Positions 16,959 to 24,172 of a DNA stretch of 31,061 nt are shown piece after piece. Position 1 is the stretch's first letter. Each line of letters starts with the position of its first letter. The notes below the pieces were generated by a model that saw only the letters and a list, made by a program, of their open reading frames with translations, had not been told where the DNA came from and did not search any database. The DNA is from an uncultured Acetobacter sp. (lineage in GTDB: Bacteria; Pseudomonadota; Alphaproteobacteria; Acetobacterales; Acetobacteraceae): NCBI RefSeq assembly GCF_937875265.1, contig NZ_CALLXM010000080.1:1-31061 (forward strand), written 5' to 3'. The position numbers and the translations under genes are program-made.

Positions 16959-17330
16959 TTACCGCCGCGCACGTCCGCTAAGAGCGGCCTCGATCGCACC
17001 GGCATCATCAGTTGCTTCTTCTTCAGGTGACACTTCCTGCAGACCAAAAATGTTCTGCTCGGTGGGCACCAGATCCTGAACTTCTTCATCAACAGGCTCG
17101 GGCTCGGGCTCACGGGCCTGAGAACGAATCAGATCATTCCGCAGTTCAGGCAGTTTGACAGTTTCATCCGCGATTTCGCGCAGGGCGACAACCGGATTCT
17201 TGTCATTATCCCGATCAATGGTAAGCTCTTCACCGCGTGAGATGTTGCGGGCGCGTTGCGCCGCATACAGCACCAGCTCAAAGCGGTTCGGGACTTTCTC
17301 TACGCAGTCTTCGACAGTGACTCGTGCCAT
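16959..17330 (-). CDS. rpoZ: RNA polymerase omega subunit
   Basis: Small subunit that aids assembly and stability of RNA polymerase. The 123-residue protein begins MARVTVEDCVEKVPNRFELV and has the conserved LYAAQRARNISRG and NPVVALREIADETV. An acidic tail of about 55 residues rich in Glu, Pro and Asp follows, as in other alphaproteobacteria and longer than E. coli omega (91). ATG at 17330 follows GGAGG at 10 nt. It sits directly upstream of rsh; E. coli has the equivalent rpoZ-spoT pair. A weak candidate promoter (TTCCTA, 17 nt, TACACT) lies in the folK-rpoZ gap. Confidence 0.96.
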   Translation of the reverse strand: MARVTVEDCVEKVPNRFELVLYAAQRARNISRGEELTIDRDNDKNPVVALREIADETVKLPELRNDLIRSQAREPEPEPVDEEVQDLVPTEQNIFGLQEVSPEEEATDDAGAIEAALSGRARR

Positions 17331-17408
17331 TTACGAAGAGCCTCCAGACAATTCAGCTAAAAATACAGAGAGAGCAGTGTAACGCATCGCTCCATCCCTA
17401 GGAAGACC

Positions 17409-17945
17409 TTATTCCTGAATCCGGCGGATTTCCTGATCTGCGACATCAGGCAGCAGGTCTGTCAGCGCTTTCCCACTAGAAGGGTGAACCCATTCAGGCG
17501 CCACATCATGCAGGGGGAGCAGCACAAACGCCCGCTCATGCGCACGAGGATGAGGGAGAGTAAGATGCGAATCAGTCTGACATACACTTCCAAACATGAT
17601 AAGATCCAGATCAAGAGTTCGGGCTGCATTCGGTATGGAACGCTGGCGCCCGAAGCGCGTTTCTATGGCTTGAAGCGCTTCCAGCAGAGCCTCTGGCCCC
17701 ATCGTTGCGCTCCCCCTTGCCATGCCGTTAATATAAGGAGGCTGCCCCGAAGGTGGTACAGGCGCACTCTCATACCAGCCCGAAACGGCGTCCACGCTCA
17801 GCCCGGGAATATCTTGCAATGCCGCAACAACCTGCCGGCACGTCTCGAGCGCCGCCTGCCCCGCATATGGCAAGTTTGCACCTATCGCGATAAAAACCGT
17901 TTCCGGCTTTACTAAGGTTTTTGTCATGTCTGATATATTTGCCAT
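17409..17945 (-). CDS. folK: FolK, 6-hydroxymethyl-dihydropterin pyrophosphokinase
   Basis: Pyrophosphorylates 6-hydroxymethyl-7,8-dihydropterin in folate synthesis. The 178-residue protein shows TVFIAIGANLPYAGQAALE at the N-terminus and the family signature running from RFGRQRSIPNAARTLDLDLI, including the magnesium-binding D112 and D114. LPHPRAHERAFVLLPLHDVAPEW at the C-terminus is also typical. ATG at 17945 has no strong ribosome site; a second in-frame ATG six codons later is possible. It is first in the minus-strand cluster and divergent from the NYN gene, so the promoter should be in 17946-18072. Confidence 0.95.
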   Translation of the reverse strand: MANISDMTKTLVKPETVFIAIGANLPYAGQAALETCRQVVAALQDIPGLSVDAVSGWYESAPVPPSGQPPYINGMARGSATMGPEALLEALQAIETRFGRQRSIPNAARTLDLDLIMFGSVCQTDSHLTLPHPRAHERAFVLLPLHDVAPEWVHPSSGKALTDLLPDVADQEIRRIQE

Positions 17946-18072
17946 GCCAATCTATCTTTTTTTCTAAACACGGGTATAATCCGCGCCAGTTTACCCATAA
18001 AGCCTTGAATGCGATAGATTTTTAACCAACATTCAAAACTATTCACGGTACTATTTAGAGGAAAAAACTCGA
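17946..18072. promoter_or_regulatory. Divergent promoter region folK / NYN gene
   Basis: This 127-nt AT-rich gap separates two divergent genes, so it must hold promoters for both. A perfect TATAAT is visible on the plus strand at 17975-17980, and a TACTAT nearer the plus-strand gene, at about 18050. Neither has a good -35 at 17 nt, so the assignment is tentative. No hairpin or operator-like dyad was noticed. Confidence 0.4.
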
Positions 18073-18714
18073 ATGAATCTCAAAAAAGAAGAAAGGACGT
18101 GCCTCTTCATTGATGGCTCCAGCCTTTATTCAACCTCCCGTGGTCTTGGCTTTGATGTCGACTATAAAAAGCTGCTGGATTTTTTCACATCTAAGACCCA
18201 CGTCATTCGCGCCTATTATTACGCTGCCATTCTGGACACAGAGGACTACTCTCCCCTCAAACCGTTGACAGACTGGCTGTCCTACAACGGGTATTTCCTG
18301 GTGACCAAGCCTGCACGCGAATTTACCGACTCAACCGGTAAGCGCCGCGTAAAAGGTAATATGGAAATCGAGATTGCTGTGGACATGATGGAAATGGCTC
18401 CACATATCGACCACGCAATTCTCTTCAGTGGGGATTCGGACTTCCGCCGCGTGGTGGAAGCCGTGCAGCGTCAGGGCACCCGCGTTTCTGTGGTTTCCTC
18501 CATGCGCTCCTCCCCGCCGCTGATTGGTGATGACCTGCGCCGCCAGGCAGACAACTTCCTGGAACTGGCCACCATTGCCAACAACTTTACCCGCCGCCAG
18601 CAGGCAGACACCGCCCCGCAGCGCCCTCGCGTTGGTGCAGCGGCCCCCATTCGGCACCCGGCAGACCAGATGAGCGAGCCTGATGACGACGATGATGATG
18701 GCCAGATTCTCTAA
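18073..18714 (+). CDS. LabA/DUF88-family NYN-domain protein (PIN-like nuclease fold)
   Basis: The 213-residue protein has the NYN-domain acidic residues expected at a metal site: FIDGSSLY with Asp14, IAVDMMEM with Asp104, and FSGDSDFRRVV with Asp121 and Asp123. NYN domains share the PIN/FLAP nuclease fold and are thought to act on RNA; the substrate here is unknown. The C-terminal 45 residues are Arg/Pro/Ala-rich and end in a run of Asp (DDDDDDGQIL), probably disordered. ATG at 18073 follows AGAGGA at a rather long distance of about 12 nt. NYN/LabA genes near rpoZ-rsh are common in alphaproteobacteria, so it is likely housekeeping rather than a defence gene. A terminator follows at 18799-18863. 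Confidence 0.85.
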   Translation: MNLKKEERTCLFIDGSSLYSTSRGLGFDVDYKKLLDFFTSKTHVIRAYYYAAILDTEDYSPLKPLTDWLSYNGYFLVTKPAREFTDSTGKRRVKGNMEIEIAVDMMEMAPHIDHAILFSGDSDFRRVVEAVQRQGTRVSVVSSMRSSPPLIGDDLRRQADNFLELATIANNFTRRQQADTAPQRPRVGAAAPIRHPADQMSEPDDDDDDGQIL

Positions 18715-19045
18715 GACCCCTTTTAAAAGCGTCCGCTACACAAGGCTGATAAAAAATTTCCGGGACTGGTATTTTTTGTCACGGGCGTAACGTTTCTTGA
18801 AAAACCCCTGCTCCACAGCCATCTGGCTCCGCCCGGATTATGCTGTAGCAGGGGTATTTTTTTATCTGCCCCAGCCCGTAATTCCGCTAAATTTTGCTCC
18901 CCACCTGCATTCCTGTAAAAAAAATTTCAGACTTGCGGAAAAAAAGCCGATGCCATGCGTTTCATTCAACTCTATCATGCTGCGTAAAGGTCTTTGGCCA
19001 TGACCGTCTCGCATCACCTGCCTGCATATTTTTTTGGAGAAACCT
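18715..19045 (+). other. Intergenic region between NYN gene and carbonic anhydrase gene
   Basis: This 331-nt non-coding stretch holds an intrinsic terminator (18799-18863) and the leader of the carbonic anhydrase gene. It contains several homopolymeric A and T runs. Short frames across it overlap the terminator and show no recognisable protein. I could not choose a convincing promoter for the downstream gene; a TATCAT about 70 nt before its ATG is a weak -10 candidate. Confidence 0.5.
18799..18863 (+). terminator. Intrinsic terminator, probably bidirectional
   Basis: ACCCCTGCT (18804-18812) pairs with AGCAGGGGT (18847-18855), and ACAGC with GCTGT continues the stem after a 2-nt bulge, leaving a 22-nt loop. 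A T-run at 18857-18863 follows on the plus strand. An A-run precedes it, so the reverse transcript would also end in U. It lies 85 nt after the NYN gene stop. The large loop is unusual for a plain terminator. Confidence 0.75.
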
Positions 19046-19729
19046 ATGCCCACTTGTTCTGAAGCCCGAGCTGGCCTCCTCTCGCTGCTGCGTGGCGTTG
19101 AACACTTCAACACTGAGATTTTCCCGGCCAAGCAAACCCTTTTTGCTGCTCTAGCAGACGGGCAGTCCCCCAATGCCCTGTTTATTGCCTGTGCAGACAG
19201 CCGCATTAACCCGAGCATGATTACGCAAACAGAACCGGGCGAGCTGTTCATTCTGCGTAACATTGGCAACATTGTTCCTGCCTACGGCGAAATGCTTGGC
19301 GGCGTGTCCTCTGCAGTGGAATATGCTGTGGCAGGACTTGGTGTTTCTGCAATTATCGTCTGTGGCCATTCAGATTGCGGCGCGATGAAAGCTCTGCTGG
19401 CACCGGAAAAAAGCGGCCTGGATAAAATGCCCACCGTGCGCAAATGGCTGCGTAATGCAGAAGCCGCCCGCGCTGCACTGGGAGATCTGAAAGCTGAAGA
19501 TGCTGGCCCGGCCAACGTCCGCAGCCTGTCTGAACAGAATGTGCTGTTGCAGCTTTCTCACCTGAAAACCCACCCTGCTGTTGTGGCAGGTATGGCACGC
19601 GGCACGCTGTTCCTGCAGGGCTGGTTTTATGACATCGGGACAGGTGAAATCACCATTCTTGATGAACAGACCCGCAAAACAACCACTATCCCGCAGGCTA
19701 TTGCGCAGCTGGAAGCCATGCCTGCGTAA
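19046..19729 (+). CDS. Beta-class carbonic anhydrase
   Basis: Interconverts CO2 and bicarbonate in the cytoplasm, supplying bicarbonate for carboxylases and helping pH balance. The 227-residue protein has the zinc ligands and catalytic dyad of the beta class: Cys49, Asp51 and Arg53 in ACADSRINP, and His108 and Cys111 in VCGHSDCGAM. LRNIGNIVPAYG and GGVSSAVEYAVAGLGV are also conserved. The ATG at 19046 has GGAGA 5 nt upstream. A TTG four codons earlier is in frame but lies before this ribosome site. The C-terminal part (LFLQGWFYDIGTGEITIL) is complete. It is followed by its own terminator, so it is probably monocistronic. Confidence 0.95.
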   Translation: MPTCSEARAGLLSLLRGVEHFNTEIFPAKQTLFAALADGQSPNALFIACADSRINPSMITQTEPGELFILRNIGNIVPAYGEMLGGVSSAVEYAVAGLGVSAIIVCGHSDCGAMKALLAPEKSGLDKMPTVRKWLRNAEAARAALGDLKAEDAGPANVRSLSEQNVLLQLSHLKTHPAVVAGMARGTLFLQGWFYDIGTGEITILDEQTRKTTTIPQAIAQLEAMPA

Positions 19730-19772
19730 TATGCTGGCTGGCGTGCCCTCAGACCATCCCTTCCAGCGGAAG

Positions 19773-19801
19773 CCGGCAGAGCGTATGCTTTGCCGGTTTT
19801 T
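19773..19801 (+). terminator. Intrinsic terminator after carbonic anhydrase
   Basis: CCGGCAGAGC pairs with GCTTTGCCGG over 10 bp with a single G-T pair and a GTAT tetraloop, followed by five T. It is 43 nt past the carbonic anhydrase stop codon. The T-run ends 6 nt before the ATG of the next gene, an unusually tight arrangement. Confidence 0.85.
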
Positions 19802-19807
19802 CTTTGT

Positions 19808-20995
19808 ATGAGACAATTTGTAAAATATCTTCTGCTTTCAGGGGCTTTCTCTCTCGCAGCCTCTACATTACCCGGTATTCCTGCTGCCCGGGCAGCCTTT
19901 GCAAGCCCGACTGCTGTAGAACGACCCGTTGCCGCCCCCATTCCGCCAACGGAATCAGCGAGTCACCCGGCCCTGCCAGCACCAGACGCTGCGTCCTCCA
20001 CTTCGGTCACACAAGAGCAAAAAACCTCATCGTCCGAAACAAGGTTTACAGATCTTCCCTTACCGGTTCCTGCTCCCGCTCCTTTGGCCTCGCCTTCTCC
20101 GCTCAAGCTGGCAACATGGAATATGGAATGGCTGATGGCGGAGAACGGGCCGCTGGCCGCCATAGCGCCACCCGACCGGCCGCACCGCACAGCCGCAGAT
20201 TTTGAAAAACTTGCTGCCTACGCACAGCATCTGAATGCCGACATCATCGGATTGCAGGAAGTGGATACACCCGCCACGGCAGAACGGATTTTTCCACCCC
20301 GGATCTATCAGGTTTTTATGACGGACGAAGCCGTGCTCCAGCATCCGGCGCTGGCTGTGCGCAAATCTTTGCGGACCCATCGCAATCCGGATGTTGCAGC
20401 ACTGGACATCTCACCCACCACAGCCGCGCACCATTTGCGGCACGGGCTGGATATTACGGTTGAAACCAGCACACAGCCCCTGCGTATTCTGGTGCTGCAT
20501 CTGAAAACTGGCTGCTGGGAAAATCCAGTTTCAGAAAAGCAGCATAGCTGCCCCACTCTGCTGCAACAGTTTGGTGTGTTGCAAAACTGGATCAGCGCAC
20601 GCGCCGAAGCCCATGAAGCCTTTGTGATTATGGGCGATTTCAACCGACGCATGACAGTCTACGATCCGTTTTTCCTGCTTTTAAATCATGCCGCCCCGTT
20701 GGATCTAACAACTGGCGGATGGGCCAGCCCTTGTGAAAATGGCTCGTATTTTATTGACCATATTCTTCTGGGGGGTGCCGCGAAGGCATGGATCCTGCCC
20801 CACTCTTTGCGCGTCATGACGTATCGGCCAGACACTCAACCGGCTACTTTGTCTGACCACTGCGCTGTTTCGGTACGCCTGATGCCGAAAACTCCCACCC
20901 CGCCCACAATCACCGCAGATCCGGTGGCGCACCCGGCACCGCCAGTGCCTCCGGCTGCATCTCCAGAATTCCCGCCGCCGACATCTCCGATGTAA
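19808..20995 (+). CDS. Exported endonuclease/exonuclease/phosphatase-family protein
   Basis: The 395-residue protein starts with a clear signal peptide (MRQFVKYLLLSGAFSLAAST, with a possible cleavage after PAARA). A Pro/Ala/Ser-rich linker of about 70 residues follows, then an EEP-fold domain. EEP motifs visible: ATWNMEWL with Asn, IIGLQEVD with the metal Glu, VLHLKTGCW with His, VIMGDFNRR with Asp and Asn, and LSDHCAVSV with the final Asp-His. All catalytic positions look intact, so it is probably an active metal-dependent nuclease or phosphodiesterase in the periplasm or outside. The tail of about 40 residues is Pro/Ala-rich. ATG at 19808 is chosen because the signal peptide begins there. 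No ribosome site is visible, and a terminator ends 6 nt upstream. Substrate unknown. Confidence 0.85.
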   Translation: MRQFVKYLLLSGAFSLAASTLPGIPAARAAFASPTAVERPVAAPIPPTESASHPALPAPDAASSTSVTQEQKTSSSETRFTDLPLPVPAPAPLASPSPLKLATWNMEWLMAENGPLAAIAPPDRPHRTAADFEKLAAYAQHLNADIIGLQEVDTPATAERIFPPRIYQVFMTDEAVLQHPALAVRKSLRTHRNPDVAALDISPTTAAHHLRHGLDITVETSTQPLRILVLHLKTGCWENPVSEKQHSCPTLLQQFGVLQNWISARAEAHEAFVIMGDFNRRMTVYDPFFLLLNHAAPLDLTTGGWASPCENGSYFIDHILLGGAAKAWILPHSLRVMTYRPDTQPATLSDHCAVSVRLMPKTPTPPTITADPVAHPAPPVPPAASPEFPPPTSPM

Positions 20996-21067
20996 CCAAC
21001 ATCGCCGGTATTGTCGTGTCGTCGAAAGCAGCTACGGTCCTCTGGTGCCTTGTCACGCGCAAACCAT

Positions 21068-21104
21068 AAAAAAACCGCTGCGGATTGCTCCACAGCGGCT
21101 TTTT
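21068..21104. terminator. Bidirectional terminator between convergent genes
   Basis: CCGCTG (21075-21080) pairs with CAGCGG (21093-21098). After one C-A mismatch, GGA pairs with TCC around a TTGC loop. An A-run precedes and a T-run follows, so it can end both the plus-strand EEP gene and the minus-strand helicase gene that converge here. It accounts for most of the structure in the 147-nt gap. Confidence 0.85.
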
Positions 21105-21142
21105 GCACACAACACAAACCCGGAATGGGTGAGCGCTATCTC

Positions 21143-22483
21143 TTAGAAGGAGCGGCCACGCCCTGAGGGGGCACCACCGCCGCCACCGGAGCGGCCACCG
21201 CGACCGCCGCCACCAGCCGGACGGCCACCGCCACGCGGCGGGCCACCACGACCACCGCCGCCGCCATTGCCGCCACGCGGCGGACCACCGCGACCACGGC
21301 CACCGCCACCCAGAACAGGGGGACGCATGGTGGAGGCTTCTGCATCAGCAGAGTGCCAGGGGTGGTCACGCACCACCGGAATGGGCTTGCCAATAATCTT
21401 TTCAATGTCGCGCAGCCAGGCGCGCTGTTCCGGGTCACAGAATGACACGGCCCAGCCATCACGCCCTGCACGGGCCGTCCGGCCAATGCGGTGCACGTAG
21501 CTTTCCGGCACATTCGGCAGATCGTAGTTAAAGACGTGGCTTACATCGTCCACATCAATACCACGGGCCGCAATATCAGTTGCAACGAGCACTTTTACGC
21601 TGCCAGCCCTGAAGCCGTTCATCGCCCGCTCACGCGCACCCTGAGACTTGTTGCCGTGAATGGCTTCCGCCACCACGCTGTTCTTGTTCAGGAATTCCGC
21701 AACCTTGTTGGCTTCATGCTTCATCAGCGTGAACACCACGGCGCGGGCAACCTTGGGAGATTCAACCAGTGTCAGCAGCGCATCGCGCTTATTCGTGCCG
21801 TCCACAAACATCACAGCCTGCTGGATACGGTCCACAGTGCTGGACGGCGGGGTCACTTCTACTGTTGCCGGGTCATTCAGCAGGGAGTTAGCCAGATCCG
21901 CAATGCTGCGCGGCATGGTCGCGGAGAACAGCAGAGTCTGCCGTTTTGCAGGCAGATAGGTCATGATGCGGCGAATATCGCGCACAAAGCCCATGTCCAG
22001 CATGCGATCGGCTTCATCCAGCACGAGCACTTCAAGAGCGGAGAGGTCAATAAAGCCCTGACCGATGAGGTCGAGCAGACGGCCCGGTGCTGCCACCAGA
22101 ACATCAACACCGCGGCGCATGGCTTCAACCTGACGCCCCTGCCCCACGCCACCGAACACAACGGCCTGCGTAAATTTCATGTGGCGAGCATAGGCTTTGA
22201 AGCTCTCGCTGATCTGGGAAACCAGCTCACGCGTGGGAGCCAGCACCAAAACGCGGGGCTTTTTAGGGCCAGCCACTTTAGGGTGTGCATTCAGGTGGTT
22301 CAGGATAGGCAGGGCAAAAGCTGCCGTCTTACCCGTGCCGGTCTGGGCCAGACCAAGCAGGTCACGGCCTTTCAGCAGGTAAGGAATGGACTGGGCCTGA
22401 ATGGGCGTCGGGGTTTCATACCCGTGCTCGGCCAGCGCCTGTAACAGGGGGGCAGCAAGATTCAGATCAGAAAACGTGGTCAT
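21143..22483 (-). CDS. DEAD-box ATP-dependent RNA helicase with RGG-type tail (RhlE-like)
   Basis: Unwinds or remodels RNA using ATP, probably in ribosome assembly or RNA decay. The 446-residue form starts at ATG 22483 (MTTFSDLNLAAPLLQALAEH). Motifs in order: Q motif TPTPIQAQSIP, I AQTGTGKT (residues 46-53), Ia PTRELV, II VLDEADRMLDMGF, III SAT, IV VVFTLMK, V ATDIAARGIDV, VI HRIGRTARAGRDG. The last 60 residues are almost only Gly, Arg, Pro and Ala in GGRGG and PPRGG units, an RNA-binding tail typical of RhlE-type helicases. The ribosome site is weak (AAAGG 9-10 nt upstream). A long upstream leader suggests RNA-level control. Confidence 0.93.
   Translation of the reverse strand: MTTFSDLNLAAPLLQALAEHGYETPTPIQAQSIPYLLKGRDLLGLAQTGTGKTAAFALPILNHLNAHPKVAGPKKPRVLVLAPTRELVSQISESFKAYARHMKFTQAVVFGGVGQGRQVEAMRRGVDVLVAAPGRLLDLIGQGFIDLSALEVLVLDEADRMLDMGFVRDIRRIMTYLPAKRQTLLFSATMPRSIADLANSLLNDPATVEVTPPSSTVDRIQQAVMFVDGTNKRDALLTLVESPKVARAVVFTLMKHEANKVAEFLNKNSVVAEAIHGNKSQGARERAMNGFRAGSVKVLVATDIAARGIDVDDVSHVFNYDLPNVPESYVHRIGRTARAGRDGWAVSFCDPEQRAWLRDIEKIIGKPIPVVRDHPWHSADAEASTMRPPVLGGGGRGRGGPPRGGNGGGGGRGGPPRGGGRPAGGGGRGGRSGGGGGAPSGRGRSF
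21149..21320 (-). repeat. Low-complexity Gly/Arg-coding repeats in helicase 3' end
   Basis: The 3' end of the helicase gene is a series of short GGN-rich imperfect repeats coding for GGGGRGG, GGPPRGG and GRPAGG units. This tract is prone to slippage and assembly error; the frame reads cleanly through it here to a normal Phe terminus. Confidence 0.7.
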
Positions 22484-22925
22484 CAGGGCAAACCTTTTCG
22501 TGCAGCCTGAAAAACGAGACGAGAACACCCTTTTTCAGTTACGCACCATATCGTGTCAGGATGAGGTAAAAGCGGCATACAAATTATGCTGAACCTCGAC
22601 CTCAAGCATGAACTTTTTTTAACAATACTGGCAGCGTCACGTCTTTTCAGAAAAATCAGTCTGAAAACCCTGCCTTGAGATGAGTATATAAGAGGTGTTT
22701 TCTTACCCCGCAAGTCTTTCCGTACCATATTAGTCCGAAAAGAACGTCCCATGACATTCCCTACCGTCTGCTCCTGCTCTGGTCCGTACAGGCATAGAAC
22801 AGACTGGTAAAATGGTCTGGTGCGACAATTTTAAAGGAAGTTTTACAAAAACAGAAAAGAAGTCCTGTGCTGTAAAAAGGCCTTATTTACGTCTTATGAT
22901 CTAAACAAAGTTTTAGAAGAAATAT
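22484..22925 (-). promoter_or_regulatory. Helicase promoter and long leader
   Basis: Of this 442-nt gap, the part next to the helicase looks regulatory. On the minus strand TTGCGG (22713-22708), a 17-nt spacer and TATATA (22690-22685) form a good sigma-70-type promoter. It predicts a start near 22678 and a leader of about 195 nt. A perfect 8-bp hairpin (22644-22667) lies near the start of that RNA. An 89-codon frame (22752-22483), whose stop overlaps the helicase ATG as TGATG, runs through the promoter; I do not call it a gene. The rest (22753-22925) is AT-rich with no gene and no clear nitroreductase terminator. Confidence 0.6.
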
Positions 22926-23534
22926 TCAAACACTAAAGCGGTTGGCAAGAATAACATCCTGCCGGGGCAGACTTCCACCTTTCGGCTTGGCTGGAGCGCT
23001 ACCTTTCCCTATGACCACAAACAGGCCAATCGTGTGGTCTTTGGGCAAATTGATCAGCTTTCCTACGGCATCAAAATCAAACCCGTCCATCGGGCAGGTC
23101 TGATAGCCCAGAGAAACCGCCGTCAGCATCAGTGTCTGAGCGGCCAGCCCGCAGGAGCGCATGGCTTCATCCCGCTGCACCTGCTCACGCCCCCGATAAT
23201 ACTGGTCGATCATCCCGCTCATCAGCGCCTGCACGTCCTGCGGAGCATCCTGCCAGTAGCGGGCCGGGTTCTTGTTCCAGGCCGCCAGATCCGCACAGAC
23301 CACAACCAGAACGGAGGCATCCGTCACCTGAGCCTGATCCCACGCCGCAGCGCGTATCTGCTTGCGCAGTGCAGGGTCCGTTACCACCACAAAGCGCCAG
23401 TTCTGCAAATTGAAGGCTGTTGGCCCCATGCGGGCCGCATCCAGAATCTGCGCAAGGTCCGCTTCAGGGATTTGAAAGTCCGGATCGTACTGCTTGACGG
23501 CACGGCGCGTAGCGACTGCTTTCAGAACATCCAT
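22926..23534 (-). CDS. Nitroreductase-family FMN oxidoreductase
   Basis: FMN-dependent NAD(P)H oxidoreductase of the NfsB/NfnB fold; the physiological substrate is not predictable. The 202-residue form begins MDVLKAVATRRAVKQYDP, with the conserved Arg-Arg of the FMN phosphate site. GPTAFNLQNWRFVVVTD, SCGLAAQTLMLTAVSLGYQT, and the C-terminal PKDHTIGLFVVIGKG and LPRQDVILANRF fit the family. The ATG at 23534 is 5 nt after the metW stop; a longer in-frame version would overlap metW by about 30 nt and is less likely. It is last in a metX-metW-nitroreductase unit, perhaps co-transcribed but with no obvious methionine role. Confidence 0.88.
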   Translation of the reverse strand: MDVLKAVATRRAVKQYDPDFQIPEADLAQILDAARMGPTAFNLQNWRFVVVTDPALRKQIRAAAWDQAQVTDASVLVVVCADLAAWNKNPARYWQDAPQDVQALMSGMIDQYYRGREQVQRDEAMRSCGLAAQTLMLTAVSLGYQTCPMDGFDFDAVGKLINLPKDHTIGLFVVIGKGSAPAKPKGGSLPRQDVILANRFSV

Positions 23535-23539
23535 CTCTC

Positions 23540-24172
23540 TTAGCCTTTTATCTTGTGGTCCGGCGGGCAATCTCCCTTGCGCCGCAGCAGGAACAGGGCC
23601 TGTTCACCAAACAGATTAGCCAGCCGGATAGAGCGCCGCCACGGGGCGCGCTCACCCTCTTCATCCACGGCCATCCATTGCTGCACACAATAGCCCTCCT
23701 CCGTACATAACGCGAGGAAGTCCCGAATGGTACAGGGGTGGATATTAGGCGTTTCATACCACTGGGTATGCCAGACGGCTGTCATAGGCATGCGCCCGCT
23801 GAGCAGCAGCTTCAGCCGGAGCTGCCAATGGCCGAAATTGGGGAAGGACACAATGGCATGCCGCCCGATACGAAGCATCTGCCGCAGCACTTCCCGCGGG
23901 CGTTCTACGGCCTGCAAGGTCCGCTGCAACACCACATAATCAAACGCATCATCCGGGTAATGTGCCAGATCGTGGTCAGCATCGCCATGCACCACGGGCA
24001 GGCCGTGGGCAACGGAACGCGTCACTTCCCGCATATCAATTTCAATGCCACGGGCATCACACCCACGCAGGCGGAACAGATGGTCGATCAACGCGCCATC
24101 CCCGCTGCCAACGTCCAGAACCCGCGTGCCGGGTTCGATCATGTCTGCAATCAGTCGTTGATCAAGGCGCAT
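23540..24172 (-). CDS. metW: MetW, methionine biosynthesis methyltransferase-fold protein
   Basis: Partner of MetX in homoserine acylation in many proteobacteria. The 210-residue protein begins MRLDQRLIADMIEPGTRVLD. It has the SAM-type motif DVGSGDGALIDHL, GIEID, and the MetW-specific QRTLQAVERPREVLRQMLR and SFPNFGHWQLRLKLLLSGRM. WYETPNIHPCTIRDF further supports MetW over a general methyltransferase. ATG at 24172 overlaps the metX stop as TGATG (1 nt), so the two are translationally coupled, consistent with a MetXW complex. A longer frame would start within metX and is rejected. Confidence 0.95.
   Translation of the reverse strand: MRLDQRLIADMIEPGTRVLDVGSGDGALIDHLFRLRGCDARGIEIDMREVTRSVAHGLPVVHGDADHDLAHYPDDAFDYVVLQRTLQAVERPREVLRQMLRIGRHAIVSFPNFGHWQLRLKLLLSGRMPMTAVWHTQWYETPNIHPCTIRDFLALCTEEGYCVQQWMAVDEEGERAPWRRSIRLANLFGEQALFLLRRKGDCPPDHKIKG

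Noticed and set aside
18073..18714. NYN gene as part of a toxin or defence module
   Set aside because: It lies beside folK-rpoZ-rsh without an antitoxin or defence partner, and such genes are common at this place in alphaproteobacteria.
21149..21320. Gly/Arg repeat tract as a CRISPR or tandem-repeat array
   Set aside because: The repeats are imperfect, in frame, and code for the RGG tail of the helicase.
22483..22752. 89-codon frame upstream of the DEAD-box helicase as a gene
   Set aside because: No recognisable domain, irregular codon choice, and the best helicase promoter lies inside it. Kept only as a possible upstream ORF in the findings.
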